Source of the DNA: Monosporascus cannonballus | Taxonomy: Eukaryota > Ascomycota > Sordariomycetes > Xylariales | Reading direction: 5' to 3' | NCBI GenBank assembly: GCA_004154925.1 | Contig: QJNS01000022.1 | Span: 1-64,000, forward strand | Length of the DNA stretch: 64,000 nt | Part shown: positions 24,167 to 37,494 of the stretch, one piece after another | How positions within the stretch are numbered: position 1 is the first letter of the stretch | How the letters are laid out: each line of letters starts with the position of its first letter | The notes under the pieces: generated by a model | Told to the model about the DNA's origin: nothing | Databases searched by the model: none | What the model saw: the letters and a program-made list of their open reading frames with translations, nothing else | Translations under genes and position numbers: made by a program

Positions 24167-25631
24167 ATGGTATCGGAAGGCCCCGAATTCACGGCTAAGG
24201 ACGTCGCTGCTCATAGAACAGCTACAGATGTATGGATGGTGATTCATGGTGAAGGTAAAGTCTTGCGGACTATGAAACGGAGCAGAGGGTGCTAACTACT
24301 TGGGCCAAGTGTACGATGTCTCAAAATATATCAATGATCATCCGGGTGGCGCTGAGGTTCTGATCGAGGCCGCCGGCGCAGATGCTTCAGAGGCATTTGA
24401 TAATGCCGGCCATTCAGAAGATGCCTTTGAGATAATGGCGGAATATCGCATCGGGAAACTCAAAGGATCCGGCAAGAAGTCAGCGCCCAAGACTGTTCGG
24501 TTGGTTCCCGAAGTCGTGCCGCGATACGGGGAGAGCAATACAAGCCGGAGAGCAGCACCAAAAGCTATCGGCGCCGCGGCCGTAACAATCGGAGCGATGG
24601 GACTTTATTGCGCGTCCAGCCTGGAGCTTGTCAGGAGACTACCAGCGCTCCCCAGGAAACTCATTCCTAATCTCCCCTCGCTCAATATTTCGAAGTTGAG
24701 AGGTCAAGGATTGGGCTTTCTCGAAGGATTCCTCGCCGCCTCTGTGCTTATTGGCATCACCAGTGGCATAATATCGCAGAAGCTCATGAAGCTTATATAT
24801 ACCCACTCATCTTTCACGAATTATCCCCCCCACGTTCGACTCCCGAAGAAGGCGAAGCAGGGTCTCTTGCATCAAGGTGGCTGGCTCGACCCATCGACGT
24901 ATCAGGGCTTACCCTTGGCCAAAAAGGAGCTTATCGCTCCGAACACTTACCGCTTTGTATTCAATCTTCCCACCCCGAGCACTGTCCTGGGCCTACCGAC
25001 CGGCCAGCACGTCTCGATCGCCGCGGTCGTGGACTCGCGCACCGTAACAAGGTCATATACCCCCGTTTCGAATAATGCAGACCTCGGAGTACTGGAGCTA
25101 GTCATCAAATGCTACCCGAACGGTCTCCTGACGGGTGGCTATCTCGCGAACTTACAGGTAGGAGACGAGGTGCAGTTCCGGGGCCCCAAGGGTGGAATGC
25201 GGTACAACCGGGGGATATGCAGAAAGATCGGCATGCTCGCCGGAGGCTCTGGCATCACGCCGATGTACCAGCTCATCCGCGCGATCTGCGAGGACGACCG
25301 GGACACGACCGAGGTCAGCCTCATCTACGCGAACAGGACCGAGCAAGACATCCTACTGCGGACGGAACTGGAGGCCTTCGCGAGAAGGTACCCGAAGAAC
25401 TTCAAGCTCTATTATCTGCTCGACCAGCCCCCGGCTAAGTGGGCTTACGGGCGCGGGTACGTGACGAAGGAACTCATGGCGGAGCGATTTCCTGCCCCCG
25501 GCCCGGAATCGAAAATTATGATATGCGGGCCGCCGGGGATGGTAAGCGCCTCAAAGGAGGCCTTGGTACAGTTGGGCTTCTCGAAGCCCAAGGCTATGTC
25601 CCAGATGGGGGATCAAGTGTTTTGTTTCTAA
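24167..25631 (+). CDS. Cytochrome b5 / cytochrome b5 reductase fusion (469 aa)
   Basis: Exon 1 is 24,167-24,254 and exon 2 is 24,310-25,631. The 55-bp intron has a GTAAAG donor, GCTAAC branch site (24,291-24,296) and AAG acceptor, and restores WMVIHGEVYDVSKYINDHPG. Domains: cytochrome b5 at about 6-76 with heme ligands His40 (HPGG) and His64, at the normal spacing of 24; a linker with two hydrophobic segments (about 114-132 and 166-184), probably membrane spans; then a ferredoxin-reductase-type module. That module shows RSYTP (277-281, FAD), GPKGGMRY, GGSGITP (341-347, nicotinamide), CGPPGM (435-440) and the terminal GDQVFCF. It should pass electrons from NAD(P)H through FAD to heme b5 and then to a partner oxygenase or desaturase. 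The divergent P450 is the likely partner. It has no molybdenum domain, so it is not nitrate reductase. Confidence 0.93.
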
Positions 25632-26488
25632 ACATGGAGTGAGGACTGCAGGCTGGAATCCTTCTATGATTATATATATATCTAGCACCTAGTTTCATGG
25701 TCTTGCCTGTCGGGGCATTCGAAGTAGGACTCTGTGTGTCTATAAGAGGCTGCTGCTATATCCACAGAAGCCTATGACCATTATCATAATGCATCTGTTG
25801 CATCAATATCTCCCCACCTTAGTAATCTAGTAATAAGCGATTCAATTGGTCTTTATGAATTCACAACGAAGACACGACCCTGCACCGAGGATAGTACTGC
25901 TGACATTCATATCGCAAAGTTGATAACAACGAATTTACGAATTTGGACGGGAACGTACTAAACCACGCGAAGAAGTTACCGTTTTAATATTACGCCTTAT
26001 TTTAAAGTCGTGTCATTTTTATGAATTCTTTGTAAACAGGTTTAATAAACTTACTATACTTTTAAAGCAGCTTTATAATCGAAAATTTTATTATTTTTTG
26101 AACTGTAATAATAAAACATACGTAATACTTAATACTGATTATTTATATAAACTCTGTTAAAACGCGTATAATCTTTTGTCAATTATAATAAAGGTATCGA
26201 TAATATTAGAGATTTAGAATTCTTTAATACATTATTTACTGTAGTATATTTCTTAAGAATATTTCAAAGTTAAAATAAAATAAAAATATAGGTCGCTTAA
26301 ATTAATAAAGAAAAAGAAGAAATAAGATTTTGTTATTTTTTTTTAAAAAAAAATCGTTCAAATTTACGCTAATAATAAATTTTATATACAACGATTGAAA
26401 ATATGTTAAAATGTTTAGCTAATTAATGCAAATATTAATTGATTAAAGCGATAATAAAAATTAAATAAATTTTTAAAGAAAGACAAAA
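25632..26488. other. 3' flank of the b5-reductase gene and edge of the island
   Basis: Normal-GC DNA continues to about 25,970; then composition changes sharply to RIP-type AT-rich sequence. The first ~350 bp should hold the 3' UTR and polyadenylation site; I see no canonical AATAAA. Nothing coding is visible. Confidence 0.5.
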
Positions 26489-26877
26489 TAAAACGGCTAA
26501 GAGTTTAACTAATTATTAAACCTAAGTCGTACGGGTTTATATTAGCAGGAATATCGTAATAATGTAAATAATAAAATAATTAAAGTTTCGTTTCGTAATA
26601 CCAAAGGTATTTTAATTAACGAAGTTATGTTGCAAGTTGTTATTATTTAAATTATAGAATTAATGAACGTATATATTTATTTCTAGCTTACGATTTCTAA
26701 TCGGTTTAATTTTTTTAAGTTTTATAATTTCTTAATTTTCTCTATGCTGTTTAAAAGGTTTAAGATATTAAGATTTTTGGAAACTTTATCTTTATTACGT
26801 AACTAATTTCTGTGTTTGGTTTGGTTTTTTTTTGCTGCGACCGTCTTTAGGTCCGCCAAGCCTTCTAGATTATAATA
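26489..26877 (-). repeat. Solo LTR, right of gene island (389 bp, minus)
   Basis: On the minus strand it runs from 26,877 (RIP'd TGTTATGACC start) to 26,489 (TTAGCCGTTTTA). Its 3' half is clearly the reverse complement of the element 1/2 LTR end: ACCTAAGTCGTACGGGTTTA matches the LTR's TAAACCTTAATCGTACGGG reverse strand. It has the same length and orientation as 19,108-19,496 but is much more heavily mutated throughout. No matching target duplication was found. Confidence 0.7.
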
Positions 26878-26898
26878 CGATTTCTTTTTTATTAGAGA

Positions 26899-29800
26899 TT
26901 CTACGGTCACGGTTATAGTAACCGGGTCTCCAGTTATAAGTAACTAGAAAATTCTTCAGATTTTTAAATACAAAGATGGCAAAGTAATTATATTTATATA
27001 ATTATACGTACTTCATAATTCGATATTTATAATAAATAAAAACTTGTTGTTATATTTACGTTATTTCGTATAATTACTTTATTACTTTTTGTAAATTTTA
27101 CATAATTTTTAATTAATAAAACTTATTATCTAAAGGTATTTATTTTATATTCTGTCGTTTGTTATCCTGCTAAAGAGAGTTTTACAATATAAGTAATATT
27201 TAATACGTTTAATATTTATAACAATATCTAGAGAAAAAAACCTTTAGAAATATGATAAATATATATTTTAATTATCGAAAATCCAGATTTAGTGATAATT
27301 AACCGTAAATATAAAATTATTCGATACTTTTTTAAACCGTTATTTAAATGTTATACTTAATAACTTTCATAAAGATAAAAGAATTTTTATATCATTTTAA
27401 AAATACTTTTATATATTTAAAAAAATTGAAAATGCTTTTGTATATTCTATTTAGATTTATGTACGAAAATAATGAATTATTTTTTAATACAGATACCTAA
27501 ATCGATAATATTGTTTTAAAACGTAGGACCAGAATAAATAAACATCTCGGAATAACCGATAAAATAAACTTTTTAAAATTGAAACAAAATAAAAATTTCG
27601 AAAAAAGTATTAATTAAAACGTTAATTAATTTAGAAAGTTAAAAACAGATTTAAAGTATTGAATTACTTAACTAATTGGAAAATATTTACGTTTAAATTA
27701 TGAAAAACATCAAAACTTTAAAGGAATATAAGCTTAAAAAAAATCTTAATTAAGTTAATTTCAAACTATTAAAAATATGAAAATTCTTATTAAATACTTA
27801 CAAATAAACGGTTTGTAAAATAAATTAAAACGAACAGTTTATTTTACTTGATTTAATATATAAACACAATAATGATATATGCATCTTAATTTATTTATTC
27901 AAATATATAAAAAAGGAATATATTAATTAGAAATTAATAACTGATTAGCGAATTTACAATTTTAAAAACTCCGGTACGAAATGGAATCAACTTTATATAA
28001 TTAATATTAAATTATTTTTGTTTAATATATATAAAGCTAAATATAATCGATTCGTTATTTTTTATAATTAAAAATAATTATATTATAAATAACGTATATT
28101 TCTAAATTAAAAAAATATAGTTACTCGAAAATTAATTGTTCGTGAAAAATTTCGTTTTTATTTTAAAATACCTTTCCAACATAATATACATTAAAATTAT
28201 CGCAAAAAAATATATATATTTGTTTTGAGTACGTTGAACGATATTACTATATAGCGTATTAAAATAATTCGGGATTAAATTAAACACAATTTAGAAACAA
28301 AGAATGTAAAATCGGTAAACTTTTAAAAATAATAAAAAAGATTAATTAAAACTAACGTAAAATATTTTTTAAATATATAAAAACATAAAGAAATTCAATT
28401 TATTTTTAATTACGTAATCGACTACATAATAGTTTATACTAAATTTTTTAAACTTTATACGCCCGATTTAATAAACGAGATTGTATAACCGTATAATTAT
28501 TTGAAATAATTAATAAAATAAATACGACGAAATTCGAATTAAACAATATTTAAAAAATAAACATTACTTTATGGAATACTTTTTAAAATAAGTTCAATAA
28601 TTAAAATATTACGATTTGTTAAATAAATACTAATTATGATAAGAATAATTTAATATTAAAAATATTTATATTATTATTAAAGATTATAAAAACTGTACTG
28701 TTTTAATTTAGATTTACGAAACTTCTTAAAAATTTATTAATAATAAAATTAATAACGATAGAAATTATATTACTTTTAAGAACAAAAACGCAATAGATAT
28801 TTACATTAATTAAATCGAAATAAGTTTTTACATCATTTTAAGTAATATTACAATTTTCGTTTAAAATTATAACGCTAAAACAAAATGTGTATTTTTGTTA
28901 ATAAACAGTTATTATAAAAATACAAAAAAATATCCATAAATATTAAATCCTGATACAAATAGATTTTTATATATATTTTAATATAAAAGTCGAATTAAAT
29001 TCGGATTACAAAAGAAAATGAATTTATATAAAATATTAGATTATAAATACTATATATTTTACATATTATAAAAGATCAAACCGTATATTATTTATTAAAT
29101 AGAGGAAACTCATTTTTCTATATTAATAATCCTGTATTTAATATAATTTGAAAAATATTAATATTCGTTATTTATAAAGAAAAGATTTAGAAAAAAATAG
29201 TATTACTTAAAATAATATAATTAATAAGTTCTTTTCAAATTTGCGCAAAACATAACCAGTTTTCTGTAAAAGAGATAAGGTATATCTTATTTTTAACAAC
29301 GAAAAAATAATTAAAATGAATCCGCATTTAAAAATAAAAACTAAATTGTGCCGAAAATCCTAATATTTAAAAATAATTATTAATAATATTCCTATTTTAA
29401 TTATTTAAAAATAAAAACTATATAAGTTAAATATTTTGCGTAATTTAAAATTAATCTTATTTATATTAATAGCGTTAACTTTTGAACTTTTATTAATATT
29501 TAAATAAAGCTTAACTGTATATAAACCCATAAATTAAAAATATAAAACTAAATACTTATTTCCCAATAAAAATCGAAGTTATTAATAATTATAAATTTAA
29601 ATTAATATTAAATGCTAAACTTCTATATTAATATAAAGATATTATTAATTTCGTTAAAAAATTATAAGTTTTGATTATTTTCAAATTTGAAAATAAAAGG
29701 AAAAGCCTTTAAAATAGTAATTTTAAAATCAATTAAACGAGCAATTATCGTAATCTACGTAATAATAATATTTATTATAATAATAGCTTTTATTAACATT

Positions 29801-31585
29801 GATTATGTCAAATTTGCTTACGAATTAATAAAATCAACAATTTAATTTAATTTTTATATAAAACGACAAATTATCCAGATTTACGTAATTTTATTTTTAA
29901 AAATTTACAATATACCTATTTATTATCCGAAAAAATGGAAAGTTTAATAGAATATATAATTATATTATTGATAAAAAGACGCATTTAATCAATTAATATA
30001 ATATTAATTAATATTGAAAAGCCGGGTAATCTTAAATATAAATTAATTTTAGAGAAACCCCTTATATTCTTATTAAAGAAACAACAATAATATAAGAAAA
30101 AGACGTCTATTTTTAAGTTTTGTATTTCTTTAAAAAGCATTAGAAAACTAATAAAGATTTCGTTAATAAAATTAAAATTAATGTTATTATTAAAAATTAC
30201 GATTTTAAAACGGTAATAAAATAAATTTATTAATCGATAATTGTAATGACTTTCGCAATGAATATATAGTATTAAAATACGAAGAACATAATATATATAT
30301 TAATTTTATCAAAAATAATGAACCTAATTTAAATTGGTAAAATTATAGTTATTAAACGTTAAAAATCGCCAATCCTTCAGTAAACAAATATAACGTATTC
30401 TATATTTAAAGCAAAATATTATTTTAAAACGAATTTACCTTATTAACGATCCCGGTTTCCGTTATATAAAAAATAAAAGATAAATATAAAAAAGTTATAA
30501 AATAGTTAATATTTATATTTTAACGGAAATCGTAATATTTGGCGTATATTTACTATCTTATTAAAATAATATTGTAAACGATATAATTAGCAAAATATTG
30601 ATGTACTTTTTTTATATATTTAAATTTTTATCTATTTATATATTTAGACGAAATAGCGAAACCGTATAGTAATAATTAATCACCGAAAATTAACAGGGTT
30701 CAATGTAATATTAATAAATTATTCTAATATATTGATTTTTACTTTACGATTTATAAAGAAATTATTTTTCGTATATAAACGTTTTATCTGTATTTATATT
30801 ATCGATATTATCGTTTTTAGTGTTATCGTCGATAAATATATAAAATATTTATACGTTATATTACATATAGTATATAAAATACAAGTTTATATTAACGCAA
30901 AAGAAAAATTATCGACCTTTTAATAATTTATTTATTTAGTTATAATGTTAACTGGAACGTTAATTACGAAATGAAAAAGAGTATGAATATTTTGTTAAAA
31001 TGTATAAGTTTTTAGAAATTTATTTAAATATCATAATATACTTATATAAATAGATTATTTAATATAACGTAAAAATAACATTGTTTAAATGCCAAAAGGT
31101 AAAACTATTAGTAAAATTTAAAATTTTAGGAATTTTAATAATTAGGATGTTTAAATAAACGAAATAAACGTATATTTTTAAGATTAAATTTATTTATATT
31201 CTTAATATATTATTTATAATTAATAAGAAATTAAATGTTTATAAAAAGGCGAATAATGTTATAATATTGTAGCTAATCAGCAATTATAAAAGTTATAATA
31301 TCTAAAACAAAACACATTTAAAATAAAAATCACAGTTTTTTTATTTATATTAATAGTAATATTAACATAAGAAAAATATGGATAACTTTTAAAAAATAGC
31401 AACGTTAAGATCAAATTATAAAGAATTACAAAGATTCGTTTAATTAACGCTACTTCCAGTTAATATTCTTTATTAATTACATTTTTACACGAAAAGTTAT
31501 TATATATATATATTGTTATTTACGATATGTTTTAATAAAAATATCTTAATATTAATTAATATTATTAAATATTTTTTATAATTTT
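26899..31585 (+). mobile_element. Older Gypsy-like element, left part (interrupted by element 2)
   Basis: A block of about 250-320 bp beginning near 26,900 (ACGGTCACGGTTATAGTAAC) recurs in the same orientation near 42,530 (ACAGTTACAGTTATAATAAC). The two are best read as LTRs of one element. The body is RIP-degenerate plus-strand coding DNA, with a recognisable reverse transcriptase piece at 30,732-30,923. Element 2 is inserted at 31,590, which would leave the rest of this element at 38,394-43,000 (about 9.3 kb without the insert). Exact LTR borders and target duplication could not be set, so the pairing is tentative. Confidence 0.45.
30732..30923 (+). pseudogene. Reverse transcriptase fragment (Gypsy type)
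   Basis: The frame reads YKRFICIYIIDIIVFSVIVD, then YIKYLYVILHIVYKIQVYIN. This follows the Gypsy pattern 'F.C.YLDDI.VFS ... H..HL..VL..L....L..N..K' after the palm motif. The catalytic DD is damaged to ID. The downstream thumb and RNase H are not clearly readable before element 2 interrupts. It is distinct from the RT of elements 1 and 2. Confidence 0.6.
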
Positions 31586-31590
31586 AATTA

Positions 31591-31964
31591 TGTTATAACC
31601 TAACAGGTTGCGGCCTCGGGAAACGGTCGCAACAGAAAGATGATTAAGCCATGTGGGTCGAGTCAGGTAATAGCTCGACAAGATTTATCGTAAAGTCTAT
31701 AAAGCTAGGCTCGACAGGATCTATCGTAAAGCCCATAAAGCCAGGTTCGACAAAAGTTAAAAAAATTAAGATATATACGTTTATTATTTTTATAATTTAA
31801 AGAACTTTAATTTGCAATTATAATATTGTTATTTAAAGTATTCTTAATATTACGAAACGTAATAATATTTTTATATCTATTATTATAAAATCTTATAATA
31901 TTTCTATTAATATAAACTCGTATAATTAAGATTTAATAATTAATTAAACCGTTTAATCGTTATA
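31591..31964 (+). repeat. 5' LTR of element 2 (374 bp)
   Basis: It begins TGTTATAACCTAACAGGTTG and ends CGTTATA. Near its left third it contains a 36-bp tandem duplication (31,673-31,708 and 31,709-31,744, each starting GCTCGACA). The rest is homologous to the right half of element 1's LTR. Confidence 0.93.
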
Positions 31965-32083
31965 CTTTATAAACTTTTATTAAATAATACCATTAAACTT
32001 TAAACTATATCGCCGACAATATATTTACTAATAAGCAACCCGAACAGCCCATTTATCAAATCCCTGATTACCCAGACATTAGA

Positions 32084-33130
32084 ATGGAATTCGAGAAAAC
32101 GGAAAAAAAGCCTTGCCTTTTTCGCAAAGAAATTTTCCGACGCCTAAATACCATAAACGAACGTATTAATCAGCTTGAAAAAAATAATAATGATTTTACG
32201 ACGTACTTTTAAGCCGCCCATAAGAAACTTAAGAAAAAAAAGGCTCCCGAAATCAGAAAACCTTTTCGAACAAACTAAATTATTTAACTAAATATTATTA
32301 AAAAACCACGAAAAGTTTTAAAGCCTTTAAATTAAAAGTTTTCGATAAAATCTTAACCAAATTATAGTTATTTTTAATTTAATACCAAAAATATTTTGAG
32401 TATTTCTTTTATTTAACTTATTACGTTTATTATACGAATTCAGTTCGTAATTAAACGATTTCTCGGAAATACGGCTATTTAATTTAAGCTTATTATAAGA
32501 AAATACGTTATTTTATTAATTGTAAAACGGAATTCGGAAATAATACGAATTTATAATAATTATAAATAATTCGAATAAATATTAACGAAATTTTTTAAAA
32601 TCATAAATGAAAAAATAAAAGCAGAAATATGGATTTAATAGTTACGATAAAAGGGATTAATATTAAATTACGGCAATACGATAATTTAATTAATTGCTAA
32701 ATTAAATTAGGAATAAAACATATTAATAATTAACTATTTCGACGGTTTAAAAAAGGAAATATAAAAAGAATTTTTCAAATTTAATTAACCTAATTATTTA
32801 TCGAATTATATTATTGTAATAATTCGAATTAACAATCGAAAATATATATAACGTATTAAGAGTACCAAAAACAATAATAATAAATGCCGATATACGGCTA
32901 GTAGTAACGTTTTTAAACGTAATAATATTTTTTACGGTACGGAATTAGAACTTATGGAACTAAAAATTATTTATAAGGAAAACTAGAGCCAGATTAAATA
33001 TTATAATTAAAACAAAATAAGATATAACATAATATAATATAAAGTACTTAAAAAGCTTTATTAAAACAATTAAAAACTAATACTTAAAAGAATTGAAAAA
33101 GAATGTAAAAAAACAAAGGCAAATTAATTA
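32084..33130 (+). pseudogene. Element 2 gag (eroded)
   Basis: ATG 32,084 opens the same basic N-terminus as element 1 (RIP'd). The CCHC knuckle at about 33,000-33,045 has lost all four ligand positions (Tyr or stop). Multiple stops; non-functional. Confidence 0.7.
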
Positions 33131-34059
33131 ATATAAATTAAAATAAATATATACCAGGTTCCTTATAACGAAAAATATAGCAAGAAATATAAAAAAGCAG
33201 AAATTTAGCTTAACGAATATCTTAAATATAATGAGAAATATTATAAAGATAATTACTCAAATATTAAATTTAAACGGAAAAAACCTCTCCCGAAACCTTT
33301 AATTAATACGGCAAAATATATGCCATATATTATAAATAATAAAAACATCCAGTTTACGAAAAATAAAAATAATATTTTACAAACGAATTACCCGTATATA
33401 TTATGAAAAATTCGATTTTCCAAATCGTATCGGAAATAGCAAGAATAATAAATAATAATATCAATATTTTCGATTTATATCCCCAGGAAATATTTAGCAA
33501 TTGGCTAAAATGAAAAGTTAGCCTAAAAGAATAATACCCGTAAAAAAGCCTATTTTATTATTATTAATAATATAATTATTAAACGAAAAAGAATTAATTT
33601 AATATATAATAAAAAATATTACGAAGAGGTTATTACGGATTTTTAATTTTAATTAGCATTTACCATATATTTTTATAAAAAGAAAGCTATTAAGGAAAAA
33701 ATAAGTTAATTTATAAACGAATTTTACAATAATAATTAAAACGACGTATAATAAAAACATAATTATAAATATAAAAAAACAATTTATTTGATAAGAAAAG
33801 AAATTATAATAAAATTAAGGAAGATTAATACGATTTAAAAGAATAATATGCCGGAAATAACGATAAATATAATAACTTAACGCGTTAAACGTAAAAATAT
33901 AAATAAAACTTAATAAATTCGAAAAGAAATTAAAAAAAGGTTATTTGTTAAAAAGCTACAAGATAACAAAATTTAGAAAATTTAAAGGAACTTTTACGAA
34001 AAGGTTTAAACGTACCGATAAGAACTGTTCACGACATTATTATATTAAATATAGAAAGT

Positions 34060-37000
34060 GGAACATATTAATATATTATAATAATAAATTACGGCGCTTT
34101 AGACGGGAATTATATTGCACCAGATATAGTTAATAAACTTAGATTATTATAAAGATATAAGTTAAAACCTTAGATAATAACGAATATCAAAAGTTAAGAA
34201 TTTGCCTATAATAATAAGAAGATTATATGCGAAATTAATTATTTCGAGATTTTTATTTAAGGATAATATTAAATAATTAATTGTGATATCGTTTTATTTC
34301 AGAATTACGATATAATCTTTAGATTATTATAAATATATTAATACAGAATTTTAATTAACGGAACAACTGGCCAAGTAAAATTCATTTTATTGCTTATTAA
34401 CAAATAAAAAAAATTTAAAACCTTAATATTAGATTAATAGTAATAACGAATATAAGTATAAAGATATAATAAAAACCTAATTACTTAAAATGACAAAATA
34501 TACGAAAAAAAAACGGGCATCAAAGAAAGCTAAGACGTACTGTTATTATTATTAAGGCAAAATTAAAATAACTAAATAATAATTTAAAAAAGCGGCCCCA
34601 AAAATCAAAAAATCTAATTAATCTGCTATTACAATATTACAGATATAAGCAGCTTTTTAAAAAGGAATTCGATACGAAATTATTGAAACATAACGAATAA
34701 AATCATAAGATAATCTTTAAGAAAAAATCTTTAACAAAATTTCGTCTTATTTATAGCCTGAATAAACACGAATTACTTACTTTTAAAGAATATCTAGCAA
34801 ATCGATTATAAAAAGGATAAATTCGACTTTCGAAGTTACTAGCAAAATACCTTATGTTTTTCGTATTAAAAAAACTGGAAAATTACGACGTTGGGTTAAT
34901 TATCGACAATTAAACGATTTTATTATTAAAAATCGAACGTTATTACCCTTGATCACGAAAATAAAAAACCGACTTTATAAAGCCTAATAATTTATAATAT
35001 TCGATTTTAAAAACGGATATAACCTTATTAAAATTAAAAAAGGATACAAATAAAAAACGGCTTTTAAAACGAAATACGGCTTATTTAAATTTTAATTTTA
35101 CTTATAGGATTTACGAACGTACTAATAATTTTTTAACGGATATTTAATTACGTATTACGAAAATATCTTAATATTTTCATCGTTTGCTATCTCGACGATA
35201 TTCTTATTTTCTTAAAAACGAAAAAAACGCATGTAAAATACGTTTATAAGACTTTTTAAGCTTTATAAGACGTAAGATTATGTATTAACGCAGAAAAAAG
35301 CTAATTTCATAAATAAAAAATAAAATATCTAGGACATATTATTATTTCAGAATATATTAGGATAAATCCCAAGAAAATCGCTGTAATTACAGAATAACAG
35401 GTGTTAATAACGCTTAAAAAGATATAGGCATTTCTTGGTTTCGCTGATTATTACAAGAAGTTTATTCGAAACTTTAATAAAATAACGATATCCTTAACGA
35501 ATCTTACAAAAAAAATAAAAATTTAAATAAATGCCAAATACGGAAAAAGTATTTCGGAATATTAAAAATATAATAATTAGTAAGTTAATATTAATTATAT
35601 ATAATTTAAACCGCTTCGTTAAACTAAATACCGATATTTCGGATTATAAGTTAAGCGAAATAATCGGATAACAAAATAATTAAGGCAAATTGTATTTTAT
35701 TACATTTTTTCGTATAAATTAAAAGAAATCGAATTTAATTACAGTATTTTAAATAAGGAATTTATGGTTATTATTATAGCATTTCGAGATTTTAGGTATT
35801 TCTTAAAAAGAAATTTTTATTAGGTTCAAGTTTATACGGATTATCAAAATTTTATTTAATTTATTATAATTAAGGAACTTATAAAACAATAATTTCGTTA
35901 CACGAAGATATTAGCGAAATTCGATTTCGTTATTATCTATAAGAAAAGCTTAAAAAATAACAGAGTAAATATCTTAAGCAGACGATTAAATCTTAAAAAG
36001 AATTAGTTAAAATTAGTTATATAATTTGCGATATTATTATAGAAGAATATTTACGCCCGCGATAAATAACGATAATTCGGGTAATACTTTCGAAATATAT
36101 TAGAAAATTTAATAATATAACGACGGTTTCTTAAACGACTAAAAATAGATAAAATATAAGTTTTTAAAAATTATTAAAAAGGTTTTATATAAGAAATATA
36201 CGAATATTAATTATATAGATATCTAGAGATTAAAAAAACTTTAAAACAACTTTAACGTATATATTCCATTTTTAAAATAAAATTAATAATATTGAAAATT
36301 ATATAATAATACGATATTATCCCTAAAGTAAAGGCTTAACGATATAAGCCATACGAAAAACCACGGCCACTATTAATTATATTTAACTTTATTATTAAAT
36401 TTTCTATATTAGAAAGTTTAATTATAGAAATATATTATCACAATATTTTCATAATCGTGGATCGATTTACAAAAGTTCGTTATGTTTTATTATATTACAA
36501 AATTTTAAATGGAAAATAAATGGTATATATTTTTTAAACATATTATTAATATATACGGATTATTAATAAAGATTATTTTAAATAAAAAATCGATATTTAT
36601 ATTTAAATTTTAGGAAAGTTATATAACATAAATCGGCTTAAATTATAAGTTATTTAACATATTTAGATTATAAAAATATATAAATAAAACGAACAAATTA
36701 AACTTTAAAATTATATTTATAATATTTTATTAATTAAGAATAAAATAATTAAGTTAAAATGTTACTAATTACCTAATTAACCTAAAATACTAATTATTAT
36801 AAAAATATTAAAATAATATTAACAGGCGTAAATTTTAGTTTTACGCTAAGAAATTATAAAAAAGTACGCAATAATAATTTAAGTAATATTAAAATAATTT
36901 TTATGTTATAATAATTACAATAATTATATTGAAAAATAAAAATAAAATTCGTCCGTAACCAGATAGGTAAGTATTATAATTTGAAAAAGTTAAAAAAACT

Positions 37001-37410
37001 AAGTTTCAAAAAAAAGAAAATAGTTTTTTTTGTTCAAAAAATATTTAAATAAAATAACCTAACAAAAAGCTCGGTTTTAAATATATCGGCCTATATAAAA
37101 ACGTTAAGAAAATATTAAAAAATAATTATTAATTGGAATATTTACCGAAAGTTAAACTTTATTCAATTTTTTACGTCTCCTTATTTTATTTAATAATAAA
37201 TATAATTGAAGTGCATACGGTATAAAACGATATAAAAGTAAAAAACGAATAGATATACGAAATAAAAAAAAGCTTTTGATATACGAAAACAAAACGGATT
37301 TACCTAGTACTTAATTAAGTGGAAAAAGTACCCGGATTCCGAAAATATCTAGGAACCTGCCAAAAATCTTATTAACGCTTAACGCCTGCTGAAAAACTTT
37401 TACCAGCAAC
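34060..37410 (+). pseudogene. Element 2 pol: PR-RT-RH-IN-chromodomain (eroded)
   Basis: Protease motif reads INYGALDGNYIAP (about 34,082), with Asp changed to Asn. RT lies at about 34,690-35,340 and keeps the catalytic CYLDDILIF (35,185-35,211). RNase H motif is near 35,630, integrase about 36,440-36,720. The chromodomain at 37,245-37,410 still shows KWKKYPDSENI, EPAKNL and LLKNF, but has a one-base frameshift near 37,270 relative to element 1 and Trp/Gln-to-stop changes. Order and spacing match element 1 throughout. Confidence 0.85.
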
Positions 37411-37494
37411 GCCGAGATTAACCGAGTTAAAAGTTCCCTAATCGGTAAACGACCAATTAATAAATTCCAGGTTGGACCAGTTAAAAGGGGGTAC

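Noticed and set aside
19108..26877. A single LTR retrotransposon that captured the P450 and reductase genes
   Set aside because: No matching target duplication, no primer-binding or polypurine tract next to the LTRs, and the two LTRs are mutated to different degrees. Kept only as a finding to test.
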